From: Pseudokineococcus lusitanus
Lineage (GTDB): Bacteria > Actinomycetota > Actinomycetes > Actinomycetales > Quadrisphaeraceae
Length of the DNA stretch: 64,000 nucleotides
NCBI RefSeq assembly: GCF_003751265.1
Contig: NZ_RJKN01000001.1
Location: 558,001-622,000 of the forward strand
Reading direction: 5' to 3'
This document shows, in pieces, positions 1 to 7,930 of this stretch. The translations under genes and the position numbers were made by a program. The notes under the pieces are model-generated. The model saw only the letters and a program-made list of their open reading frames with translations. It was not told the origin of the DNA and made no database searches. Every line of letters starts with the position of its first letter. Positions within the stretch are counted from its first letter, which is position 1.

Positions 1-466
1 CCCACGCGCGCAGCTCGTGCCACCCGAGCGGGGTGTCCGCCGGCACCGCGAGGACGGCCCGGCCGACGAGCGCGCCGTCGACGGTGCGGGGCTCGGTCCA
101 GCGGTCCAGCTGGGCCAGCGGCACCGTGCGCCCGTCCTCGCGGACGAGCTCGCAGCGCACCGTCTCCCCGTGGGGCACGTGGACCTCGACCTCGCCGACG
201 CGGCCGTCGCGCAGGACGACGACCGGCGGGAGGGTGCGGCGCCAGGGCGCCTCGTCCACGGCCACGAGGGCGGCCTCGACGGCGTCGTCGCCGTCGGCGT
301 CCACGTCGAGGGCGGCGAGGACGGCGACGACGGTGCTGGCGGGCACGTGCACGTGCCGTCCCTGCCAGTCGTGGTACTCGACGGCGACGCCGTACCGACG
401 GGCCAGCTCCTGCAGCCGCTCCGAGGGGGCGGCGGCAGCGGTGGAGGTGTCGGGGGCGTCGGGCAT
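1..466 (-). CDS. malQ: 4-alpha-glucanotransferase, N-terminal part (cut by window edge)
   Basis: Reading leftward from an ATG at 466, an open frame continues off the window. The visible 155 residues contain the motif LARRYGVAVEYHDWQGR followed by VHVPASTVVAVLAALDV, then a beta-rich stretch ending PLGWHEL. This pattern is typical of the N-terminal domain of actinobacterial MalQ, which transfers alpha-1,4-glucan segments in maltodextrin and glycogen metabolism. A GGACGGAG ribosome-binding site precedes the start. The GH77 catalytic domain lies outside the window, so the family call rests on the N-terminal domain alone. Confidence 0.72.
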   Translation of the reverse strand, partial: MPDAPDTSTAAAAPSERLQELARRYGVAVEYHDWQGRHVHVPASTVVAVLAALDVDADGDDAVEAALVAVDEAPWRRTLPPVVVLRDGRVGEVEVHVPHGETVRCELVREDGRTVPLAQLDRWTEPRTVDGALVGRAVLAVPADTPLGWHELRAW

Positions 467-640
467 GGTGCTCCGTCCGGGGGGAGTGCACGGGGGCGCG
501 GCGGTCGGCTCCCGCGGCGGCGGCGGGCGGCCCCGCGAGGGGGCCGAGGGCCGCTCGGATCCTGCCAGAGCGGGCACCGCCCGGCCCGTCGACGGAGCAG
601 GGTCCGACCTCGGGCTGACGACCAGGGGCGACGCCGCTCC

Positions 641-646
641 TACAGT
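641..646 (+). promoter_or_regulatory. -10 box TACAGT, leaderless start for the histidine kinase
   Basis: TACAGT lies 7 nt before the GTG at 654, so transcription should begin at or next to the start codon. There is no Shine-Dalgarno sequence. This box decides the start among many upstream in-frame candidates. Confidence 0.6.
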
Positions 647-653
647 CGACGTC

Positions 654-1985
654 GTGACCCAGCACGACCTGACGAGGACGACGACGGGGCCGCCGGCACC
701 GGGCCGCCCGCCGACCGCCGGCGCGCGGCCGCCCGCCGTCGACCCCCCTGGCCCCGTCGAGCGGGCGGCGGGCTGGGCGCGGTCCCACCGGTTCCTCCTG
801 GACGCCGCCGCCGCGGTGGCCGGGACGGGTGTCCTCGTGCTCCTCAGCAGCGGTGCCCTCGGGACCGGCTCGCTCCCGCTCACGGTCCAGGTCGCGCTGC
901 TCGTCCTCCCCCTCGCGTGGCGCCGCGTCGCCCCCCGCCTCACCTTCGCCCTCGTGGCGGCCGCCGGCCTCCTCGTGCTCGCCGTCGGCGACCTCTTCAA
1001 CCCCGGTCTCGTCGCCGTCCTCGTCACGGTGCACGCCGTCACCGCCTACGGCTCGCGGCGCGACGGACGGCTCGTCCTCGTGGTGGGCCTCGTGGCCGCC
1101 GTGGCGGCCTCCGCCCGCTTCCTCCTGCTGCTGAGCCGGGACCCGTTCGTCTCGGCCGCCTTCGCCGCGGCCATGGGCCTGCTCGTCGTGGCCGCCTGGT
1201 CGGTCGGCGTCCTGTCGCGCGTGCGGGTCTCGCACGAGGCCGCGCTCACCGAGCGGGCCCGGCTGCTCGAGGCGGAGCGGGACCAGCAGGCCGTCATCGC
1301 CGCGGCGGCCGAGCGCGCCCGCATCGCGCGGGAGATGCACGACGTCGTCGCGCACTCCCTCTCCGTCGTCGTCGCGCAGGCCGACGGGGGGCGCTACGCC
1401 GCGCGGGCGGACCCGGCGGCCGCGGTCCGGGCGCTCGAGACCATCGCCGGGACGGGCCGGCAGGCCCTCGCGGACATGAGGGGCCTGCTCGGCGTGCTGC
1501 GGCAGGACGACAGCGCGCGCCGCACGCCGCAGCCGGGCGCGGGTGACGTCGACCAGCTGGTCGAGGACGTGCGCCGCAGCGGGCTCGACGTCACGCTCCA
1601 CGAGGAGGGCGACCGGCGGCCGCTGCCCCCGTCGCCCGGCCTCGCCGTGTACCGCATCGTCCAGGAGGCCCTCACGAACGTCATGAAGCACGGCGGCCCC
1701 CGGGCGAGCGCCGTGGTGCACCTGCGGTGGCGGGCGGGGGCCGTCGAGGTCGAGGTCGTCGACGACGGCCGCGGCGCCGGCGCCACCCCCGCGCCCGCCG
1801 GGGGCCAGGGGCTCGTCGGGATGCGCGAGCGGGCCGCCCTCGCGGGCGGCGCCGTCGAGGCGGGCCCGGTCCCCCGCGGCGGCTGGCGGGTGGTGGCCCG
1901 GGTGCCCGACGAGGCGCCGGCGGCCGACCGCCGTCCGCCCGCCCCGCCGTCCCCCTCCGACCGCCGCGCGGGGGCGACCCGGTGA
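654..1985 (+). CDS. Two-component sensor histidine kinase (NarL/HisKA_3 type)
   Basis: 443-residue membrane kinase. About five hydrophobic segments lie in residues 45-190, followed by a short linker, the dimerisation helix with EMHDVVAHS (phospho-accepting His near residue 229) and a HATPase_c domain with N box EALTNVMKHG near 338, G1 box DDGRGAG near 370 and GQGLVGMRERAALAGG near 384. It should autophosphorylate and pass phosphate to the response regulator encoded just downstream. Its stop overlaps the next start (GTGA), so the two are translationally coupled. The signal sensed is unknown; the adjacent ABC exporter suggests envelope or antibiotic stress, which is inference. The start is set by the leaderless promoter at 641. 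Confidence 0.9.
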   Translation: MTQHDLTRTTTGPPAPGRPPTAGARPPAVDPPGPVERAAGWARSHRFLLDAAAAVAGTGVLVLLSSGALGTGSLPLTVQVALLVLPLAWRRVAPRLTFALVAAAGLLVLAVGDLFNPGLVAVLVTVHAVTAYGSRRDGRLVLVVGLVAAVAASARFLLLLSRDPFVSAAFAAAMGLLVVAAWSVGVLSRVRVSHEAALTERARLLEAERDQQAVIAAAAERARIAREMHDVVAHSLSVVVAQADGGRYAARADPAAAVRALETIAGTGRQALADMRGLLGVLRQDDSARRTPQPGAGDVDQLVEDVRRSGLDVTLHEEGDRRPLPPSPGLAVYRIVQEALTNVMKHGGPRASAVVHLRWRAGAVEVEVVDDGRGAGATPAPAGGQGLVGMRERAALAGGAVEAGPVPRGGWRVVARVPDEAPAADRRPPAPPSPSDRRAGATR

Positions 1986-2728
1986 CCGGCGACGGGAGCG
2001 CCCCCGTGCGCGTCGTCCTCGTCGACGACCAGCCCCTCGTCCGCACGGGCTTCGCCATGGTGGTCGGCAGCCAGCCGGACCTCGAGGTCGTCGGCCAGGC
2101 GGGCGACGGCGAGGCGGCGGTCGCGCTGCTCGAGGAGGTGCAGGCCGACGTCGTCCTCATGGACGTCCGCATGCCGCGCATGGACGGGCTCGAGGCCACC
2201 CGCCGGCTCACGAGCCGCCCCGGGGCCCCGAAGGTGGTGGTGCTCACGACCTTCGACCTCGACGAGTACGTCGTCAGCGCCATCAGCGCCGGCGCCAGCG
2301 GCTTCCTGCTCAAGGACTCCGAGCCGGAGGAGCTCCTGCGGGCCGTCCGCACGGTGCACGCCGGGGACGCCGTCATCGCCGCCCGCGCGACCCGCGCGCT
2401 GCTGCAGCACGTCGGGCCGATGCTGGCGGGCGCCGCGCCGGATGCGCCGCCCCCCGGCGGGCCCGCGGCGCCGTCCCCCCTGCCCGCGGACGTGGCGGCC
2501 CTCGCGACCCTCACCCCCCGCGAGCGCGAGGTCCTCGAGCTCATGGCGCGCGGGGCGAGCAACGCGGACCTCATGCAGCGGCTCGTCGTCTCCGAGGCGA
2601 CGGTGAAGACCCACGTCGGCCGCGTGCTCGCCAAGACCGGCTCGCGCGACCGCGTCCAGGCCGTCGTCCTCGCCTACCGGTGCGGGCTCGTCCTCCCGGA
2701 GGACCTCCTCCGCGACGCCGGCGACTGA
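1982..2728 (+). CDS. LuxR/NarL-family response regulator
   Basis: 248 residues. The receiver domain has acidic pocket D15/D16, phospho-acceptor D61 in VVLMDVRMPRMDG and the conserved Lys in LLKDSE. A proline/glycine linker (about 150-170) leads to a LuxR helix-turn-helix from LTPREREVLELMARGASN to VKTHVGRVLAKTG (about 177-215). It is the partner of the kinase, with which it overlaps by 4 nt. It probably controls the ABC exporter that follows after a terminator and a 240-bp gap; that target is inferred only from position. Confidence 0.92.
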   Translation: MTGDGSAPVRVVLVDDQPLVRTGFAMVVGSQPDLEVVGQAGDGEAAVALLEEVQADVVLMDVRMPRMDGLEATRRLTSRPGAPKVVVLTTFDLDEYVVSAISAGASGFLLKDSEPEELLRAVRTVHAGDAVIAARATRALLQHVGPMLAGAAPDAPPPGGPAAPSPLPADVAALATLTPREREVLELMARGASNADLMQRLVVSEATVKTHVGRVLAKTGSRDRVQAVVLAYRCGLVLPEDLLRDAGD

Positions 2729-2769
2729 CACCGGGACCGCGGGACCGAGGGCTCCCGCGCACCGACCAC

Positions 2770-2803
2770 GGCGGGGCGTCAGACCACGGTCTGACGCCCC
2801 GTC
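2770..2803 (+). terminator. Terminator of the two-component operon
   Basis: Perfect 13-bp arms (2773-2785 and 2788-2800), extending by a few pairs including a G-U, about 45 nt after the regulator stop. There is no T tract, as is usual at this GC content. Confidence 0.6.
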
Positions 2804-2969
2804 GCCGTCCGGCCGCCGGCGTCGTCGTCACGGTGGATACCGCCCCGCCCCGCGGCCCGCGGGAAGCAGACCGGCGGACGACGCGGAGGCCCACGCCGCC
2901 GACCTAGCGTCGAGACGTCAACCGGCACAGCCCCTCGGGGCCGTCCGACCGCCGTCGCCAGGAGGCACC

Positions 2970-3758
2970 GTGCACCCCGCCCCGTCCGTCCCGACCCCCG
3001 ACCTCGGCCCCGGCCCGCGCGCCGGCGAGGCCACGACCGCGGCCGTCCGCGCCGAGGGGCTCACCAAGGTGCACGGCCGTGGCGACGCCGCCGTGACCGC
3101 GCTGGACGGGGTGGACGTCTGCATCGGCCGTGGCACCTTCACGGCCGTCATGGGCCCCTCCGGCTCGGGCAAGTCCACGCTGCTGCACTGCCTCGCCGGT
3201 CTCGACACCGCGACGGGCGGCCGGGCCTGGGTCGGTGCCACCGAGATCACCGGGCTGCGCGAGAAGCAGCTGACCCGGCTGCGGCGCGACCGCATCGGGT
3301 TCGTCTTCCAGTCCTTCAACCTCGTCCCGGTCCTCACCGCGCAGGAGAACGCCGTCCTGCCCCTGGCGCTCGCGGGCCGCCGGCCGGACCCGGCGTGGTT
3401 CGAGGAGGTCGTCTCCCGCCTCGGGCTCGGGCAGCGCCTGCACCACCGGCCCTCGGAGATGTCCGGCGGCCAGCAGCAGCGCGTCGCCGTGGCCCGGGCG
3501 CTGCTGCCGCGCCCCGACGTCGTCTTCGCCGACGAGCCCACCGGCAACCTCGACTCGCGGACCGGCGCGGAGGTCCTGTCGCTGCTCCGCAGCGCCGTCC
3601 GCGAGACGGGCCAGACGGTCGTCATGGTCACCCACGACCCCGTCGCCGCGTCCTACGCGGAGCGCGTCGTCCTCCTCGCCGACGGCCGCCTGGCCGGCGA
3701 GGTGCACGACCCCACCGCCGAGACCGTCCTGTCCGCCCTCGCGGCGCTGGGGGGCTGA
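2970..3758 (+). CDS. ABC transporter ATP-binding protein, MacB/LolD type
   Basis: 262 residues. Walker A GPSGSGKST near 61, Q-loop FQSFNLVP, signature MSGGQQQRVAVA near 164, Walker B VVFADEPTGNLDS near 184 and the H-loop in VVMVTHDP. The TGNLDS D-loop and the FtsX-type permease encoded 3 nt downstream place it in the MacB/LolD family, which drives export or membrane extraction of lipids and peptides rather than uptake. The GTG start has AGGAGG 5 nt upstream (near 2960). The first 25 residues are a Pro-rich extension. Confidence 0.92.
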   Translation: MHPAPSVPTPDLGPGPRAGEATTAAVRAEGLTKVHGRGDAAVTALDGVDVCIGRGTFTAVMGPSGSGKSTLLHCLAGLDTATGGRAWVGATEITGLREKQLTRLRRDRIGFVFQSFNLVPVLTAQENAVLPLALAGRRPDPAWFEEVVSRLGLGQRLHHRPSEMSGGQQQRVAVARALLPRPDVVFADEPTGNLDSRTGAEVLSLLRSAVRETGQTVVMVTHDPVAASYAERVVLLADGRLAGEVHDPTAETVLSALAALGG

Positions 3759-3761
3759 GAC

Positions 3762-6317
3762 GTGCTGCACCTCACCCTCGCCCAGGTCCGCCACCACTGG
3801 GGCCGTCTGCTCGCCAGCGCCACCGCCGTCGTCATCGCCGTCACCTTCGTCGTCGTCACCCTCGTGGGCGGCTCCACCGCCGCCGCGACGGTGCGGTCGG
3901 CGCTGGCGGCGCCCTACGTGCCGGCGACGGCCGTCGTCGAGGCCCCGACCGAGCTGCTCCCCGCGGACGCCGACGACCCGTACGCCTCCGCGCCCTCGTT
4001 GGCCGGCGCGGTGGAGGCGGTCCGCGCCGTCGACGGCGTCACGGACGTCGCCCTCGACACCACCTCCTACGCCGCCGTCTCCGTCGGCGAGGACGGCGCC
4101 GCCACGACCGCGCAGGTCGTCCCCGTCGAGCCCCCTGGCTCGCCCCTGCGCTGGCAGCAGCTCGTGACCGGCCGCCTCCCCGAGCGGCCGGGCGAGGTGG
4201 CGGTCACCGACCGGCTCGACGTCGCCCCCGGCGGCGTCGTCACGGTGACGCCCGACCCGCCCGGCGCGACCTCCGAGGACGACGTCCCGGCGACGCCGGC
4301 CGCGGAGCAGCTCGACGTCGTGGGCGTCGTCGACACCGGCGGCGACCCCACCGCCTCCTTCGCCCCGCGGGTCTTCGTCACCGCCGACCAGGTGGGCGCC
4401 TGGGGCTCCTTCGTCTCCTCCGAGCAGCTGCGCGTCGCCGCGGCGCCGGGCACCGACGCCGCCGCGCTCGCGGACGCCGTCGGCCGCGCCGCCACCGGCG
4501 CGCTCGGCGTGCCGGTCACCGCGCAGACGGCGTCCGACGCGACCGACGCGCTCGTCGAGTCCCAGACAGGCGGTGCGCTGCAGCTGGTCTCGGTGCTGTT
4601 GGCCTTCGCCGTCGTGTCCGTCCTCGTCGCCGGCCTCGTCATCGCCAACACCTTCGCCGTCCTCCTGGCGCAGCGGACCCGCGAGCTCGCCCTCCTGCGC
4701 TGCGTCGGCGCCTCCCGCCGTCAGCTCCGGCGGGGCGTGCTCCTCGAGGCCCTCGTGACGGGCCTGGCCGCCTCGGCGCTCGGCACCGCGCTCGGCATCG
4801 GCATCACGGCCGTCGGCTCCGCCGTCGTCGCCCGCACCGACGCGCCGGTCCCGGTCCAGGGGCTCTCGGTGCCGTGGTGGGCCGTCCTCACCGGCCTCCT
4901 CCTGGGCACGGTGGTCACCGTCCTCGCCGCGACGAGCCCGGCCCGTGCGGCCACCCGGGTCGCGCCGCTCGCCGCCCTCCGGCCGCTCGACCCCGCACCG
5001 CTCCGCTCGCGCGGCGGCGTCCTGCGCCTCGTCGGCGGCCTCGTGCTGCTCGTGCCGGGCGCGGCCGTCCTCGTCTGGGCCTCCCTCCTGGGGAACCTGC
5101 TCCTGGGCCTGGCCGCCGGCGTGCCGACGTTCCTCGGCGTCGTGCTCCTGTGCCAGCGGGGCATCCCCGCGGCGGTCGGCCTCGTCGGCCGGCTCCTGGC
5201 CCGGGTGGGCGGCGTGCCCGGCCGGCTGGCGGCCCGCAACTCCGTCCGCGTGCCCCGACGCACCGCGGCCACGGCCACGGCGCTGCTCGTGGGGGTGACG
5301 CTCGTCAGCACCTTCGTCGTCGGCGCCGCCTCGGTGCGCGCGACGACGACCACCGAGCTCGAGGCGCAGTACCCCGCGGACGTCCAGGTCGTCGACACCG
5401 GCTTCTTCGACGGGCCCGGCCTGCCGGCCGACCTCCTGCCCGCCGTGGCGACGACCCCGGGCGTGACGGGCGCGGCCGCCGTCCGCGGGGCGCTCGTCGA
5501 CCTCGGCGACGTCACCGAGCAGCCGCTGCTCGGCCTGCCCGCCGACGTCGACGGGGTGGTCCGCTCGACCACCGCCGGTGCACCGGCCGCCGGGGAGGTG
5601 CGCGTGGGCCCCGGCTACGCCGAGGTCAACCGCCTCGCGGACGGCGACGTGGTCACCGCCACCGGGCCCTCCGGCTCGTCCGACCTCGTCGTCCGGGTCG
5701 ACGGGCGCAACGACTACCCCGTCGTCGCCGCGGCCGAGCTCGAGCGCCTGTCCGCCGCACCGCCGGTCGTCGAGGTGTGGGCCTCGGTGGCCGACCCCGA
5801 GGGGCGGGGCGCCGGCGGCACGGTCGACGCCCTCACCGCCACCGCCTCCGCCGCCGCGCCGGACTCGTACGTCGCCGGGGCCGTCCTCGTGCGCCAGGGG
5901 CTCGACGAGGTGCTCGACGTCCTCCTGCTCGTCGTCACCGCCCTCCTCGGCGTCGCCGTCGTCATCGCCCTCGTCGGGGTCGGCAACACGCTCGCGCTGT
6001 CCGTGGTCGAGCGCCGCCAGGAGCTCGGCCTCCTGCGCGCCCTCGGCCAGCCCGCCCGCGACGTGCGCCGGACCCTGCTCTGGGAGGCCGGCCTCGTCGC
6101 CGGGGTCGCCTCCGTCCTCGGCGTCGGGCTCGGCATCGCCTTCGGCCTGGCGGGCACCTCGTCCGCGCTGGCCTCCACGGCGCCGGTGGTCCTCGACGTC
6201 CCGTGGCTGCAGGTGGCCGCCGTGGTGGCGGTCGCCACCCTCGCCGGGATGGTGGCGTCCCTGCTCCCGGCCCGCCGGGCCGCCTCGACGCCGCCGGTGG
6301 CCGCGATGGCCGGCTGA
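3762..6317 (+). CDS. ABC transporter permease with two FtsX domains
   Basis: 851 residues. A signal-anchor helix (about 14-35) is followed by a large extracytoplasmic domain, an FtsX core near 275-400 with the coupling motif TRELALLRCVGASRRQL, a central membrane block near 420-480, a second extracytoplasmic domain and a second FtsX core near 716-850 with RRQELGLLRALG. This is the fused double-FtsX form that works with the preceding ATPase. It starts 3 nt after the ATPase stop. Substrate unknown; the neighbouring two-component system suggests an inducible defence or envelope exporter. Confidence 0.9.
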   Translation: MLHLTLAQVRHHWGRLLASATAVVIAVTFVVVTLVGGSTAAATVRSALAAPYVPATAVVEAPTELLPADADDPYASAPSLAGAVEAVRAVDGVTDVALDTTSYAAVSVGEDGAATTAQVVPVEPPGSPLRWQQLVTGRLPERPGEVAVTDRLDVAPGGVVTVTPDPPGATSEDDVPATPAAEQLDVVGVVDTGGDPTASFAPRVFVTADQVGAWGSFVSSEQLRVAAAPGTDAAALADAVGRAATGALGVPVTAQTASDATDALVESQTGGALQLVSVLLAFAVVSVLVAGLVIANTFAVLLAQRTRELALLRCVGASRRQLRRGVLLEALVTGLAASALGTALGIGITAVGSAVVARTDAPVPVQGLSVPWWAVLTGLLLGTVVTVLAATSPARAATRVAPLAALRPLDPAPLRSRGGVLRLVGGLVLLVPGAAVLVWASLLGNLLLGLAAGVPTFLGVVLLCQRGIPAAVGLVGRLLARVGGVPGRLAARNSVRVPRRTAATATALLVGVTLVSTFVVGAASVRATTTTELEAQYPADVQVVDTGFFDGPGLPADLLPAVATTPGVTGAAAVRGALVDLGDVTEQPLLGLPADVDGVVRSTTAGAPAAGEVRVGPGYAEVNRLADGDVVTATGPSGSSDLVVRVDGRNDYPVVAAAELERLSAAPPVVEVWASVADPEGRGAGGTVDALTATASAAAPDSYVAGAVLVRQGLDEVLDVLLLVVTALLGVAVVIALVGVGNTLALSVVERRQELGLLRALGQPARDVRRTLLWEAGLVAGVASVLGVGLGIAFGLAGTSSALASTAPVVLDVPWLQVAAVVAVATLAGMVASLLPARRAASTPPVAAMAG

Positions 6318-6332
6318 GCGGGGAGCCCGGAC

Positions 6333-6371
6333 GGGGCGGTGGTGCGGCGCAGCGGGCCGCACCCCCGCCCC
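6333..6371 (+). terminator. Terminator after the ABC operon
   Basis: 16-bp arms with one mismatch (6333-6348 and 6356-6371) around a 7-nt loop, starting 15 nt after the permease stop and just upstream of the next promoter. Confidence 0.55.
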
Positions 6372-6390
6372 GCGGCACGTCCGCGCGCCC

Positions 6391-6396
6391 TAGCCT
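6391..6396 (+). promoter_or_regulatory. -10 box TAGCCT, leaderless start
   Basis: TAGCCT lies 7 nt before the ATG at 6404, with no ribosome-binding site between them. Confidence 0.5.
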
Positions 6397-6403
6397 CCGC
6401 CGG

Positions 6404-7165
6404 ATGACGAGCGCGATGCCCGCGGGGCTGCGGACGACGACCCTGGCGGCCCGCCCCGACCTCGTCGACGCCTTCTGGACCCTCCCGAGCACCTGGGCCC
6501 CCTTCTCCGAGGCCGACCCCGTCGGCGAGCGCCTCTTCGGGCTCGCCGTCGGCCGTTCCCCCGGGCTGCAGCTGCTCCTCCTCGACGAGGCAGACCACGT
6601 GCTCGCCCGGCTCGTCGCCACGCCCTTCCCGTGGTCGGGCGAGGACGACGACCTCCCCGCCCGTGGGTGGGACGCCGTCCTGGAGCGGTCCGACGCCGCC
6701 GCCCGCCGGGGCGCGCCGGCCTCCGCGGTGTCCCTCCTCGAGGCGCGGGTGCACCCCGCGCACCAGGGCCGGGGCCTGTCGGGCCACCTCGTCCGCGCCG
6801 GCCGGGACACCGTGCGCGCCACCGGTGTCTGCGACCTCGTCGCCCCCGTGCGGCCCACGGGCAAGACCTCCGCCCGGACGACCGTCGCCGCGCACGCGGC
6901 CGCCCTGCGCGACGACGGGCTGCCCGTGGACCCGTGGCTGCGCACGCACGTCCGGGCGGGCGGCCGGGTCGTCGGGGCCTGCCCCCTCTCCATGACCGTC
7001 CCCGGCACGCTCGCGCAGTGGCGGGCGTGGACCGGCCTGCCCTTCGACGCCTCCGGCGACGTCGAGGTGCCCGGCGCGCTGGCCCCCGTCCACGTCGACG
7101 TCGAGCAGGACCACGCCGTCTACGTCGAGGCGAACGTGTGGGTGCACCACCGCCTCGCCCGGTGA
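6404..7165 (+). CDS. GNAT-family N-acetyltransferase-like protein
   Basis: 253 residues. The central motif ARVHPAHQGRGLSGHLV (near 120-136) matches the acetyl-CoA pyrophosphate-binding segment R-x-x-G-x-G/A of GNAT enzymes. The N-terminal half has the aromatic FWTLPSTWAPF element seen in a group of uncharacterised actinobacterial GNAT proteins. The substrate cannot be predicted. It stands alone in its transcription unit, leaderless by the upstream -10 box. A nearer ATG five codons in (MPAGL) is possible but fits the promoter spacing less well. Confidence 0.7.
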   Translation: MTSAMPAGLRTTTLAARPDLVDAFWTLPSTWAPFSEADPVGERLFGLAVGRSPGLQLLLLDEADHVLARLVATPFPWSGEDDDLPARGWDAVLERSDAAARRGAPASAVSLLEARVHPAHQGRGLSGHLVRAGRDTVRATGVCDLVAPVRPTGKTSARTTVAAHAAALRDDGLPVDPWLRTHVRAGGRVVGACPLSMTVPGTLAQWRAWTGLPFDASGDVEVPGALAPVHVDVEQDHAVYVEANVWVHHRLAR

Positions 7166-7205
7166 CCGTTCCCGACGACGGCTCCCCGCGGCGGGGCGCT
7201 CGCGG

Positions 7206-7211
7206 CAGGAT
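7206..7211 (+). promoter_or_regulatory. Candidate -10 box CAGGAT for the PPOX gene
   Basis: CAGGAT lies 6 nt before the GTG at 7218. It keeps the A at position 2 and T at position 6 shared by the other leaderless starts in this region. Confidence 0.4.
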
Positions 7212-7217
7212 GCGGCC

Positions 7218-7892
7218 GTGACGACGCAGGAGCAGCGGTCGGGGGGCGGGTCGGCCGGTGCCGACGGCGAGGTCGTCGAGGTGGCCGACGAGGCGGAGCT
7301 GAGGGCGCTGGTCGGCGAGCCGTCCGCGGGCGCCGTCCGCAAGGAGCGGACGCGGCTGCACGACCTCGACCGCGCGTGGCTCGCGGCGTCGCCGTTCTGG
7401 CTCCTCGCGACCTCCGGGGCCGACGGCACCTGCGACGTGTCGCCGAAGGGCGACCCGGCCGGGTCGGTCCTGGTGCTCGACGACCGCACCGTCGCGCTCG
7501 CCGAGCGGCCGGGCAACCGACGGGTCGACGGCTTCCGCAACGTCCTCGCCAACCCGCACGTGGGCCTGCTCTTCGTCGTCCCGGGCCGCGGCGACACGCT
7601 CCGCGTCAACGGCCGGGCGCGGCTGGTCCGCGACGCGCCGTGGTTCGACGACCTGGTGGTGAAGGGGCACCGACCGCTGCTCGCGCTGCTCGTCGAGGTC
7701 GAGCAGGTCTTCCACCACTGCTCGAAGGCCTTCCTCCGCTCGGGCCTGTGGGACCCCGCCACGTGGGACCCGGAAGCCGTCCCGGCGCGCCCGACCATCG
7801 CCCGCACGCTCGAGCGCCCGGACGCCTCGCTCGAGGAGCTCGCGGCGTACTACGGCCCCTCCTACGCGGACGGGCTGTACCGCAGCACCTGA
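7218..7892 (+). CDS. PPOX-type FMN flavoprotein (MSMEG_1061-like)
   Basis: 224 residues, slightly longer than the usual ~205 because of a Gly/Asp-rich N-terminus. Family landmarks are SPFWLLATSGADGTCDVSPKGDP, then DDRTVALAERPGNRR, NILANPHVG-type sequence NVLANPHVGLLFVVPG, and FHHCSKAFLRSGLWDP. These belong to the pyridoxamine-phosphate-oxidase-like split-barrel superfamily, FMN-dependent MSMEG_1061 group; the reaction is unknown. The GTG start fits the -10 box just upstream. Cytosolic, probably dimeric by family. Confidence 0.85.
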   Translation: MTTQEQRSGGGSAGADGEVVEVADEAELRALVGEPSAGAVRKERTRLHDLDRAWLAASPFWLLATSGADGTCDVSPKGDPAGSVLVLDDRTVALAERPGNRRVDGFRNVLANPHVGLLFVVPGRGDTLRVNGRARLVRDAPWFDDLVVKGHRPLLALLVEVEQVFHHCSKAFLRSGLWDPATWDPEAVPARPTIARTLERPDASLEELAAYYGPSYADGLYRST

Positions 7893-7918
7893 CGCGCCCC
7901 CGCGCCGCGGCCCGGTCG

Positions 7919-7924
7919 TACGGT
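7919..7924 (+). promoter_or_regulatory. -10 box TACGGT, leaderless start of the oligopeptidase gene
   Basis: TACGGT lies 6 nt before the GTG at 7931. Confidence 0.55.
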
Positions 7925-7930
7925 GCGGCC

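Noticed and set aside
2904-6362. Very long open frame on the minus strand opposite the ABC exporter
   Set aside because: Asp/Gly/Arg-rich composition with no domains; the opposite strand holds clear ATPase and FtsX motifs. It is a GC-bias shadow.
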